Source: Achromobacter deleyi (lineage in GTDB: Bacteria > Pseudomonadota > Gammaproteobacteria > Burkholderiales > Burkholderiaceae_B). Taken from it: a stretch of DNA of 64,000 nucleotides. The translations under genes and the position numbers were made by a program. Positions within the stretch are counted from its first letter, which is position 1. The number at the start of each line of letters is the position of its first letter. The stretch is taken from the NCBI RefSeq assembly GCF_902859705.1, contig NZ_CADIJO010000024.1, positions 1 through 64,000 of the forward strand. The letters are read 5' to 3'. The notes beneath the pieces were generated by a model that saw nothing but the letters and a program-made list of their open reading frames with translations, made no database searches and was not told where the DNA came from. Shown piece by piece: positions 50,589 through 58,500 of the stretch.

Positions 50589-52166
50589 CTATTGCAGATA
50601 GGTGTCGTCCAGCGGCGACAGCACGCCCCAGATACCTTCGGGCAGGCCATGCACCTTCTTGGACGACAGCGTGTGATACGGAATGACGGTGAGGAAGTCG
50701 ATCGGCAGGTCTGCGGTGACCTGTTGCTGGAACTCGGCGTACAGCGCACGGCGCTTGGCCTCGTCGGTTTCGGTGCCGGCCTGCGCCAGCACGGCGTCGA
50801 CCTTGGCATTCTTGTACGACTGCGTGTTGGTCCAGATGATGTCGCGGATATTGCTGGACAGGTAGGTACGGTGCACGCCGATCACCGGGTCACCCCAGTT
50901 GAAGACGATGTCGGTGGTCATGTCGAAGTCATGGCTGGCGATGCGCTTGGCCCAGGTCGGAAAATCCGGCGACGCACGCACCTGTACGGTCACGCCCACC
51001 TTCTTCAACTGGCTGCGCAGGTATTCGGCCACGTTCTTGCCCTGCACATCGCTGCCCGGCATGTAGTCCACCGTCAGCGACAGGCGTTCGCCCTTGCCGT
51101 CTTTCTTGAAGCCGGCCTCGTCCAGCAGCTGCTCGGCCTTTTTCGGGTCCAGCGGATACTTCTTCAGGTCCTGCGTGGCGAACGGGCTGGAGGCCACGAT
51201 CGGGCCGTCCGCCGGCTTGGCGAAGCCGGCGTTCAGGGCCTTGGTGATGAAGTTCTTGTCGATGGCGTAGGCAATGGCCTGCCGCACCCGCACGTCGTCC
51301 AGCGGCTTGCGCGCGGTGTTGAACGCCAGCCAGCTGAGCGCGCCGATGCCTTCGTAGCCGCGGCTGCTCATCGTGATGCCGGGGTTGTCCTTGGCGCGCC
51401 GCAAAATGGTGGGTTCGGACATGAACGGCAACGCGCCGACCTCGCCGCGTTCCAGCCCGATCAGCAGGTTGGTGGCGTCGGGGTTGATCTTGACCACCAC
51501 GCGATCCAGGTAGGGCTTGCCGGGCAGGAAGAACTTGTCGAAGCGCTCCAGCACGATCTCCTGCCCGGGCTTGAATTCCTTCAGCTTGAACGGGCCCGAC
51601 CCGACCACGTCGGCGGAATTGCGCGGATGGTTCTTCAGGTCCTGCCCATCGCCATAGATGTGCTTGGGCAGCACCGGCATCAGGGCCGGCGACAGCGCCA
51701 GCAGAATCGCCGGGTGCGGCTGGCTCATGCGCAGCACGGCCGTGTAGGGGTCGGGCGTGTCCACGCTTTCGACGGGCGCGAACATGCTCTGGAACGGATG
51801 GTTCTGCTTGACCGCCATGACCGAAAACGCCACGTCCGCGGACGTCACCGGCTGGCCGTCATGGAACACCGCGTCGTGGCGCAGGTGCAGCGTCAGCGAC
51901 TTGGCATCGGGCGCCAGTTCCCACGACTGCGCCAGGTAGGGCTGCGGCTTCCAGTCGGCGTCGTAGCGCAAGGGGCTGGCGAACAGCTGGGCGCTGGGCA
52001 GCGCGGTGGCGATGCCCGATTGCACCGCGCCATTCAAATGCCGCGGCACCTGCGTCGAGCCGATGACCAACGTGCCGCCCGGCTTGGGCGCATCGGCGGC
52101 CTGTGCGCCGGACAGCAACGCCAGTGCCGTCATGACCGTGGCCAAACCCCATCGTGCGCTGCGCAT
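50589..52166 (-). CDS. Periplasmic substrate-binding protein, family 5 (oligopeptide type)
   Basis: The 525-residue SBP_bac_5 protein has a signal peptide (cleavage after AQA, residue 23) and the family patterns LAQSWELAPDAKSLTLHLRH, VVGSGPFKLKEF and ARKPLDDVRVRQAIAYAIDK. This fold binds di- and oligopeptides, nickel chelates, glutathione, opines and other conjugates, so the cargo cannot be read from sequence. First gene of the transporter; 127 bases separate it from pta upstream, so it may have its own promoter. Confidence 0.88.
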   Translation of the reverse strand: MRSARWGLATVMTALALLSGAQAADAPKPGGTLVIGSTQVPRHLNGAVQSGIATALPSAQLFASPLRYDADWKPQPYLAQSWELAPDAKSLTLHLRHDAVFHDGQPVTSADVAFSVMAVKQNHPFQSMFAPVESVDTPDPYTAVLRMSQPHPAILLALSPALMPVLPKHIYGDGQDLKNHPRNSADVVGSGPFKLKEFKPGQEIVLERFDKFFLPGKPYLDRVVVKINPDATNLLIGLERGEVGALPFMSEPTILRRAKDNPGITMSSRGYEGIGALSWLAFNTARKPLDDVRVRQAIAYAIDKNFITKALNAGFAKPADGPIVASSPFATQDLKKYPLDPKKAEQLLDEAGFKKDGKGERLSLTVDYMPGSDVQGKNVAEYLRSQLKKVGVTVQVRASPDFPTWAKRIASHDFDMTTDIVFNWGDPVIGVHRTYLSSNIRDIIWTNTQSYKNAKVDAVLAQAGTETDEAKRRALYAEFQQQVTADLPIDFLTVIPYHTLSSKKVHGLPEGIWGVLSPLDDTYLQ

Positions 52167-52293
52167 CTTTCACCCCCTGGTTTTGAGCTGGCCGTTAAGA
52201 AGCGGCCTTGGCGTTAGCCTAGTCAACCCCAGGGCCTGCCCTTAGTACCAAACCGGTGGACTCGTTGGTGCCAGGCGCAGGCCGGCGCCGCCC

Positions 52294-53214
52294 TCACCCC
52301 GCCAGCGCGCGGGCATGCAGCACGGCCACCGCGCAGCTGTTGACGCGGGCCTCGACCGAATCCGAGCGGCTGGTCAGCAGCACCGGCACGCGCGTGCCCA
52401 GCACCAGCCCGGCCGTGCCGGCGCCTGCCAGCCAGGTCAGTTCCTTGTAGAGCATGTTGCCAGCCTCGATGTCGGGCACCAGCAGGATGTCGGCATCGCC
52501 CGCCACCGGCGACACGATGCCCTTCTGCTCGGCCGCCAGCCGCGATATGGCGTTGTCGAACGCCAAGGGGCCGTCGATCTCGCCGCCGCGAATCTGCTGG
52601 CGATCGGCCATCTTGGACAGCGCCGCCGCATCCAGCGTGGCGGGCATGGCGGGGTTGACGGATTCGGTGGCGCACAGCACCGCCACCTTGGGCCGCGCCA
52701 CGCCCAGGGCGCGCGCCAGGTCGATGGCGTTCTGGGCGATGTCGGCCTTTTCTGCCAGCGTGGGCGCGATGTTGACGGCGGCATCCGTCAGGATGAAAAG
52801 CTTGGCGTACGCCGCCACCGACATGACAAAGGCATGGCTGATGCGCCGGCCGGTGCGCAGGCCGGACTCGCGTGCCACCACCGCCGACATGAAGTGGTCG
52901 GTGTGCAGGCTGCCCTTCATCAACATGCCCGCCTTGCCGTCGCGCGCCAGGGCCGCCGCCACTGCGGCAGCCTGGCGTTCGTCATCAGGCGTATCGATGA
53001 TTTCCAGCGAGCCGGCGCGCAGGCCCATGTCGGCCATCAGCGCGGCCAGCCGGGCCGCCGGCCCGACCAGCAACGGCTCGATGTAGCCGGCGTCTTGCGC
53101 CTGCACCGCCGCGCCCAGGCTGGCCGCGCACAGCGGATAGGCCACCGCCGTGCGCACCCGCCCGGCCGACAGCGCCGCGGCCCGCAGCGGCTCGAACAAG
53201 CGGTCGGCGGCCAT
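52294..53214 (-). CDS. pta: Phosphate acetyltransferase (short, taurine-pathway type)
   Basis: The 306-residue phosphate acetyl/butyryltransferase-family protein converts acetyl phosphate, the product of Xsc, to acetyl-CoA. Family patterns include MLMKGSLHTDHFMSAVV, FILTDAAVNIAPTL and LVPDIEAGNMLYKEL. It is the short form without the DRTGG regulatory domain, as found beside xsc in sulfonate-degrading bacteria. It lies 3 bases after xsc. Confidence 0.88.
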   Translation of the reverse strand: MAADRLFEPLRAAALSAGRVRTAVAYPLCAASLGAAVQAQDAGYIEPLLVGPAARLAALMADMGLRAGSLEIIDTPDDERQAAAVAAALARDGKAGMLMKGSLHTDHFMSAVVARESGLRTGRRISHAFVMSVAAYAKLFILTDAAVNIAPTLAEKADIAQNAIDLARALGVARPKVAVLCATESVNPAMPATLDAAALSKMADRQQIRGGEIDGPLAFDNAISRLAAEQKGIVSPVAGDADILLVPDIEAGNMLYKELTWLAGAGTAGLVLGTRVPVLLTSRSDSVEARVNSCAVAVLHARALAG

Positions 53215-53217
53215 GGT

Positions 53218-55029
53218 CTAGCCGCGCACCGGATCGATCGACAGCGGCACCTCGCCCGGCTGGAACGGCTGGTTGACGTAGCGCTTGTACTTGTCCAGCA
53301 AGCGCAGCGGCTGCTTGAGCGCGTCGCGGCGGAACGGGTCGCCCAGTTCCTGGCTGACCATCATTTCCAGCACCGTGGTCTTGCCTTCGGACTGCGCCTT
53401 GCAGGCCGCCTGCAAGGCCGCCCCCACCTGGTCCGAGTGTTCGACGCGGATGCCCTCGGCGCCCATGGCGCGGGCCAGTTCGGCGAAGTTGGGGTTCAAG
53501 AGGTTGCTGCCGACGAAGCGGCGGCCGTAGAAGTCCACCTGGTTCTTCTTTTCGGCGCCCCACTGGCCGTTGTGAAACACCACCGCGGTGACCGGAATGC
53601 GCTCGCGCACGCAGGTCAGCAGTTCCTGGAAGCTCATGCACCAGGCGCCGTCGCCCACGTACGCCACCGCCGGACGGTCGGGCCGGCCCAGCTTGGCGCC
53701 GATCAGCGCGGGCAAGGCGTAGCCGCAATTGCCGAAGCTCATGGCGGCCAGCATGGAATTGGGCTCGTCAAAGCGCAGGTAGCTGTTGGACACCGAGCAG
53801 ATGTTGCCGATGTCGGTGGACACCATGGCGTGCTTGGGCATGGCGCGTTCCAGCTCGCGCAGCATGCGGCGCGGATGCATGCGGCCGCCTCCATGCTCGA
53901 TGATGTCCAGGCTCCAGTCGTCGCGTTCGTGCGACCACTCGTCCAGTTCCTTTTCCCAGGCGTTCTTCTGGCTGTTTATCTGGTCGCGACGCGCCTCGCG
54001 GGTGGCCTTGCAGGCCACGTCGCGCGCCTGCAGCTTGGCCGCCAGCGCGGCCGCGGCCGGCTTGGCGTCGCCGCAGATGCCCACCGACACCGGCCGCACC
54101 AGGCCCAGCATGCGGTGGTCGGCATCGACCTGGATGATGCGCGCGCCCTGCGGCCAATAGTCCAGCCCGTGCTGCGGCAAGGTGCCGAAGGGCCCCAGGC
54201 GCGTGCCCAGCGCCAGCACCACGTCGGCCTGCGACAGGAGCTTCATGCCGGCCTTGGACCCCTGGTAGCCCAGCGGACCGCACCACAGCGGATGGCTGGC
54301 CGGGAAGGCGTCGTTGTGCAGGTAGCTGGTGACCACCGGTGCGCCCAGCAGTTCAGCCAGCGCCACGCATTCGGCCTGGCCGTCCGAGAACAGCACGCCC
54401 CCGCCGGCCACGATGACCGGGAACTTGGCCCCGGCCAACAGGCGCGCCGCGGCTTCCAGGTCTTCTTCCGAGCCGGGGCCGCGGCGGATGCGGCGCGGCT
54501 CGGGAATGGCCACGTCGATCTCGCCGTAGAAGTAATCGCGCGGAATGTTCAGCTGCGTGGGGCCGCGTTCGGCCAGCGCGTTGTCGAAGGCCTTGGCGGT
54601 GAACTCGGCCATGCGGTCGGGGCGGTTCACGTGGGCCTGGTACTTGGTGATGCGCGAAAAGATCGGCAGCTGCTCGGTTTCCTGGAAGCCGCCCAGGCCC
54701 ATGCCTGAGGTGCCGGTCTCGGGCGTGATTGCCACCACCGGGCTGTGGGCCCAGTAGGCCGCGGCCACGCCGGTGACGAAATTGGTGATGCCCGGCCCGT
54801 TCTGCGCGATGCAGACGCCGTGGCGGCCGGTCACGCGGGAATAGCCGTCGGCCATGTGCGCGGCGCCCTGCTCGTGCACCGTGGGCACGAAGCGGATGCC
54901 GGCCGCGGGAAACAGGTCCAGCGCGTCCATGAAGGCCGAGCCGACGATGCCGAAAACGTCCTTGACGCCCTGCGCCACCAGCGTTTCGACGAACGCCTCG
55001 CTGGGGGTCATGTGTTGCTTGCTGCTCAT
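53218..55029 (-). CDS. xsc: Sulfoacetaldehyde acetyltransferase
   Basis: The 603-residue ThDP enzyme cleaves sulfoacetaldehyde with phosphate to acetyl phosphate and sulfite. It has the ThDP activator glutamate in VHEQGAAHMADGY (about 47-59) and the metal-binding GDGAWCMSFQEL-x-N motif near 460-490. Acetolactate-synthase-like proteins share this fold. The pta gene 3 bases downstream and the taurine genes nearby make Xsc the strong choice. AGGAG precedes the ATG at 55029. The sulfite formed would need a dehydrogenase or exporter not seen here. Confidence 0.9.
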   Translation of the reverse strand: MSSKQHMTPSEAFVETLVAQGVKDVFGIVGSAFMDALDLFPAAGIRFVPTVHEQGAAHMADGYSRVTGRHGVCIAQNGPGITNFVTGVAAAYWAHSPVVAITPETGTSGMGLGGFQETEQLPIFSRITKYQAHVNRPDRMAEFTAKAFDNALAERGPTQLNIPRDYFYGEIDVAIPEPRRIRRGPGSEEDLEAAARLLAGAKFPVIVAGGGVLFSDGQAECVALAELLGAPVVTSYLHNDAFPASHPLWCGPLGYQGSKAGMKLLSQADVVLALGTRLGPFGTLPQHGLDYWPQGARIIQVDADHRMLGLVRPVSVGICGDAKPAAAALAAKLQARDVACKATREARRDQINSQKNAWEKELDEWSHERDDWSLDIIEHGGGRMHPRRMLRELERAMPKHAMVSTDIGNICSVSNSYLRFDEPNSMLAAMSFGNCGYALPALIGAKLGRPDRPAVAYVGDGAWCMSFQELLTCVRERIPVTAVVFHNGQWGAEKKNQVDFYGRRFVGSNLLNPNFAELARAMGAEGIRVEHSDQVGAALQAACKAQSEGKTTVLEMMVSQELGDPFRRDALKQPLRLLDKYKRYVNQPFQPGEVPLSIDPVRG

Positions 55030-55174
55030 GGTCTCTCTCCTGGCGGGCCGGCGCGGCTTGGATTGCATATTGGCCGGTGTGAACCGATACTGCAGCACAA
55101 GCATGCGTTTTCCCACCCCGCTGCGTTCCGTTTTCTGCAGAATCTGCACACAACGGGCGCCCTTTCGCCAAATC

Positions 55175-55187
55175 TTCAAATATTGAA
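55175..55187. promoter_or_regulatory. Palindrome overlapping the IclR gene start region
   Basis: TTCAA (55175-55179) and TTGAA (55183-55187) are inverted around ATA, two bases before the IclR start codon and 146 bases from the xsc start. It overlaps the ribosome-binding region, a good place for autorepression by the IclR product. Confidence 0.5.
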
Positions 55188-55189
55188 AG

Positions 55190-56008
55190 ATGAAAGACGA
55201 ATCCTCCGCGGCGCTGCGCGCGCTGACTTTGCTGGAACAGGTGGCCCGCTCGGAAACCCCCGTGTCGCTGGCGGCGCTGACCGAGGCCACCGGGCTGCCC
55301 AAGCCGTCGGTGCTGCGCATCCTGTCGCGCCTGGTCGATGCCGGCATGCTGCTGCGCGAACCGGCCGGCAAAAGCTATATCAGCGGCCCGCGCCTGTCGG
55401 CGTTGGCGCGCGACACCCTGCTCAATTCACCGCTGCGCGCCGAACGCCACCGCATCCTGGACAGCCTGGTCGACGAGATCGGCGAGACCTGCAACTGCAC
55501 CATGCTGGACGGCGACGAGGTGATCTACCTGGATCGTGTCGAAACCGCCTGGCCGCTGCGGGTCAACCTGCAACCCGGTTCGCGCGTGCCGCTGCATTGC
55601 AGCGCCAGCGGCAAGCTGTTCCTGGCGCACATGCGGCGCGAGGCCCGCGCACGCCTCCTGGCCGCGGCGCCGCTGCCGCGCTATACGCCCAACACGCTGT
55701 GCGAGGCCGCCGCGCTGGAACACGAGCTGCAGGCGATTCGCAAGGAAGGCGCCAGTTTCGACCGCGAGGAATTCCTGTTGGGCATCGTCTGCATGGCGGT
55801 GCCCATCATGCAGGGCCGGCGCGCCATTGCGGCGGTGGCGCTGCACGCGCCGGTGGCCCGGCTGTCGATCGACGGCGCCCGCGCCTGGCTGCCGCGCATG
55901 CAGGAGGCCGCCCGGGCCCTGGCGGGCACCTATGAGGCCCCCACGCAGGAAACGGAGCCGGCGACGGACCCGGCAATGGCCCCTGAGACAGACCCGGCGA
56001 CGGACTAG
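55190..56008 (+). CDS. IclR-family transcriptional regulator
   Basis: The 272-residue protein has a winged helix at about 6-65 (LAALTEATGLPKPSVLRILS) and an IclR effector domain (VPLHCSASGKLFLAHM; EFLLGIVCMAVPIM). It diverges from xsc-pta and is the likely regulator of that operon, sensing a sulfonate or acetyl-CoA precursor; the ligand is unknown. The C-terminus carries a low-complexity tail with repeated ATDPA units (about 253-272) that is not part of the family fold. Confidence 0.87.
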   Translation: MKDESSAALRALTLLEQVARSETPVSLAALTEATGLPKPSVLRILSRLVDAGMLLREPAGKSYISGPRLSALARDTLLNSPLRAERHRILDSLVDEIGETCNCTMLDGDEVIYLDRVETAWPLRVNLQPGSRVPLHCSASGKLFLAHMRREARARLLAAAPLPRYTPNTLCEAAALEHELQAIRKEGASFDREEFLLGIVCMAVPIMQGRRAIAAVALHAPVARLSIDGARAWLPRMQEAARALAGTYEAPTQETEPATDPAMAPETDPATD

Positions 56009-56112
56009 GCGCCAGGCACGGCCGCCAGACGGGCCTGGCGGGCACTTTCCAGGCGCCCAGGGCTTACACTGTCGGCCAAATCCGCTTTTTTCGCAGTTTC
56101 TGCGACCCTACT

Positions 56113-57501
56113 GTGACCCACACGCCTTTTACCTCCCTGCCCCTGCTCCCCGCCCTGCTCGAGAACCTGCAAAGCCTGGGGTTCGAGAACATGACGCCGA
56201 TCCAGGCGCAAAGCCTGCCGCTCATCCTGGAAGGCCGCGACATCATCGCGCAGGCCAAGACCGGCAGCGGCAAGACCGCGGCGTTCGGCCTGGGCGTGCT
56301 GCAAAAGCTGGACACCAACCGCCTGACGCCCCAGGCGCTGCTGGTGTGCCCCACCCGTGAACTGGCCGACCAGGTCGCGCAGGAACTGCGCCGGCTGGCC
56401 CGCCAGATCGCCAACGTCAAGATCCTGACCCTGTGCGGCGGCGCCGCGGCGCGCCCGCAGGCCGAATCGCTGGCGCGCGGCGCCCACCTGGTGGTCGGCA
56501 CGCCCGGCCGCATCCAGGACCACCTGGAACGCGGCAGCCTGGATCTCTCGGGCCTGACGACGCTGGTGCTGGACGAAGCCGACCGCATGGTCGACATGGG
56601 CTTCTACGACGATATCGTCGCCATCGCCTCGCATTGCCCCACCAAGCGCCAGACGCTGCTGTTCTCGGCCACCTACCCCGACAACATCAAGAAGCTCAGC
56701 GCACGCTTCCTGCGCAACCCGGCCGAAGTGAAGGTCGAGGCGCAGCACGATGCCAGCCGCATCGAACAGATCTTCTACGAAATCGATCCGGCCGACCGCC
56801 TGGACGCCGTGGCCACGCTGCTGGCGCATTTCCGCCCGGTATCTACCCTGGCCTTCTGCAACACCAAGGTGCGCAGCCACGACCTGGTCGAACGCCTGCA
56901 GGCCGAAGGCATCAGCGCCCAGGCCCTGAATGGCGACCTGGAACAGCGCGAACGCGATGAAATCCTGATCCAGTTCGCCAACCAGAGCTGCGCCGTGCTG
57001 GTGGCCACCGACGTGGCCGCGCGCGGGCTGGACATCCAGAACCTGGGCGCCGTCATCAACGTCGACGTCACCAAGGACACCGAAGTCCACGTGCACCGCA
57101 TCGGCCGCAGCGGCCGCGGCGAACAGAAAGGCCTGGCGCTGAGCCTGTGCTCGCCCGACGAAATGCGCTGGGCCAACCTGATCGAGCAATACCAGGGTTC
57201 GCCCCTGACCTGGGGCGACATCAAGTCGCTGCGCGCCAAGGCCGACCGCCCCCTGCGCGCGCCCATGGTCACGCTGTGCATCCAGGGCGGCAAGAAAGAC
57301 AAGCTGCGCCCCGGCGACCTGCTGGGCGCCCTGACCGGCGACGGCGGCCTGACGTTCGAACAGGTCGGCAAGATCAACATCACCGAATTCAATTCCTACG
57401 TCGCGCTGGACCGCAAGATCGCCAAGCAGGTGTTTTCGCGTATCTCCAACAGCAACATCAAGGGCCGGCGCTTTCGCATGCGCTACCTTGAGGAATTCTG
57501 A
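56113..57501 (+). CDS. dbpA: ATP-dependent RNA helicase DbpA
   Basis: The 462-residue DEAD-box helicase has the Q motif (NMTPIQAQSLP), Walker A AKTGSGKT, DEAD in LVLDEADRMVDMGF, SAT, and HRIGRSGR. The C-terminal domain (DLLGALTGDGGLTFEQVGKI, then VFSRISNSNIKGRRFR) is the DbpA RNA-recognition domain that binds 23S rRNA hairpin 92, giving a role in large-subunit assembly. The start is GTG. A short palindrome (57527-57540) follows the gene. Confidence 0.92.
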   Translation: MTHTPFTSLPLLPALLENLQSLGFENMTPIQAQSLPLILEGRDIIAQAKTGSGKTAAFGLGVLQKLDTNRLTPQALLVCPTRELADQVAQELRRLARQIANVKILTLCGGAAARPQAESLARGAHLVVGTPGRIQDHLERGSLDLSGLTTLVLDEADRMVDMGFYDDIVAIASHCPTKRQTLLFSATYPDNIKKLSARFLRNPAEVKVEAQHDASRIEQIFYEIDPADRLDAVATLLAHFRPVSTLAFCNTKVRSHDLVERLQAEGISAQALNGDLEQRERDEILIQFANQSCAVLVATDVAARGLDIQNLGAVINVDVTKDTEVHVHRIGRSGRGEQKGLALSLCSPDEMRWANLIEQYQGSPLTWGDIKSLRAKADRPLRAPMVTLCIQGGKKDKLRPGDLLGALTGDGGLTFEQVGKINITEFNSYVALDRKIAKQVFSRISNSNIKGRRFRMRYLEEF

Positions 57502-57682
57502 GCGCCCCGGCGACCCGTCGGCCGGTCCCCGTTAACGGGGTCAAAAGCTTGATGGTTTTGCTCGGGATTTGCCATAATGGCCCCGCCCGGCGCTCCAAGC
57601 GGCGCCGGGCGCGGAACCAAAGGCTCGCCATGCGCTCCAATCCGCGCATCGCCCCCCTTAACCATCACAAGAGAAACTCACC

Positions 57683-58090
57683 ATGATCAAATCCGACGAC
57701 ACCGGCAAGCTGATCCTGCGCCTGACCCTCGGCATTCTGATTCTGCTCCATGGCTTGTTCAAGATCACCGGCGGCGGCGTCGGCGGCATCGGCGGCATGC
57801 TGTCCTCGCACGGCTTGCCCGGCTTTCTGGCCTACGGCGTCTACATCGGCGAAATCCTCGCGCCGGTACTGCTCATAGTCGGTATCTACACCCGCCTGGG
57901 CGGCCTGATCATCGCCATCAACATGGTCGTGGCCATTTTGCTGGCGCACACCGGCCAACTGTCCAGCCTGACCAACAACGGCGGCTGGGCGCTGGAACTG
58001 CAAGGCATGTTCCTGTTCACGGCCCTGGCCATCGCCTTCATGGGTGCAGGCCGCTTCAGCCTGGCCGGCACCGGCGGCCGCTGGAACTGA
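57683..58090 (+). CDS. DoxX-family membrane protein
   Basis: The 135-residue protein has four membrane helices and the DoxX pattern LRLTLGILILLHGLFKI (11-27) and YIGEILAPVLLIVGI. DoxX proteins are linked to redox balance and membrane oxidoreductases in several bacteria, but the activity is unsettled. AGAGAAACTCACC precedes the ATG. Single gene with its own strong terminator. Confidence 0.87.
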   Translation: MIKSDDTGKLILRLTLGILILLHGLFKITGGGVGGIGGMLSSHGLPGFLAYGVYIGEILAPVLLIVGIYTRLGGLIIAINMVVAILLAHTGQLSSLTNNGGWALELQGMFLFTALAIAFMGAGRFSLAGTGGRWN

Positions 58091-58117
58091 TCCGGCAGCA
58101 CAACTTGCGCCAACCTG

Positions 58118-58146
58118 AAAGGCCGCTGTCACAAGCGGCCTTTTTT
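58118..58146 (+). terminator. Intrinsic terminator after the DoxX gene
   Basis: AAAGGCCGCT (58118-58127) and AGCGGCCTTT (58134-58143) form a perfect 10-bp stem with a six-base loop, and the T-run continues to 58146. It is the clearest intrinsic terminator in the window. Confidence 0.9.
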
Positions 58147-58326
58147 CATGCGCGAACGGCACAAATGCTACGAACGACATCAACGGTCACGCCGGCGCAA
58201 ACATCCGTCACTTGAAAGCTGTTTCGGATCCATTACAGAGCCGAACTCGCCACGCCAGGCGTGGCCTAATCCCTACGAGCCCATTGAACGCGTGGTGCAC
58301 GCCCGGCGCTCGGCAGGAGATTCCAA

Positions 58327-58470
58327 ATGAAGAAGACCGTGTTGTTGATGCTGGCCATGGCCAGTGCATTGTCGGGCTGCGTGGTGGTGCCGGCGCGTCC
58401 GGCTTATTACCGTCCCGCGCCCGCTTATTACTACTACCCCGCCCCGCATTACTACTATCACGGCTATTGA
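58327..58470 (+). CDS. Tiny Tyr/Pro-rich lipoprotein (47 residues)
   Basis: A 47-residue open frame starting MKKTVLLMLAMASALSGC. It has a lipoprotein signal with lipobox LSGC (Cys18), leaving a 30-residue mature peptide rich in tyrosine, proline and histidine (APAYYYYPAPHYYYHGY). AGGAGA lies about 6 bases upstream of the ATG. It lies 30 bases before the YXWGXW protein gene, which has similar aromatic-rich composition, so they are probably one operon. Function unknown; it may be an outer-membrane or envelope structural peptide. Confidence 0.75.
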   Translation: MKKTVLLMLAMASALSGCVVVPARPAYYRPAPAYYYYPAPHYYYHGY

Positions 58471-58500
58471 TCCACGCGCCCGCCGCGTAAAGGAAACGCC

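Noticed and set aside
53218-55029. Annotation as acetolactate synthase
   Set aside because: The fold is shared, but the adjacent short pta and the taurine genes point to sulfoacetaldehyde acetyltransferase.
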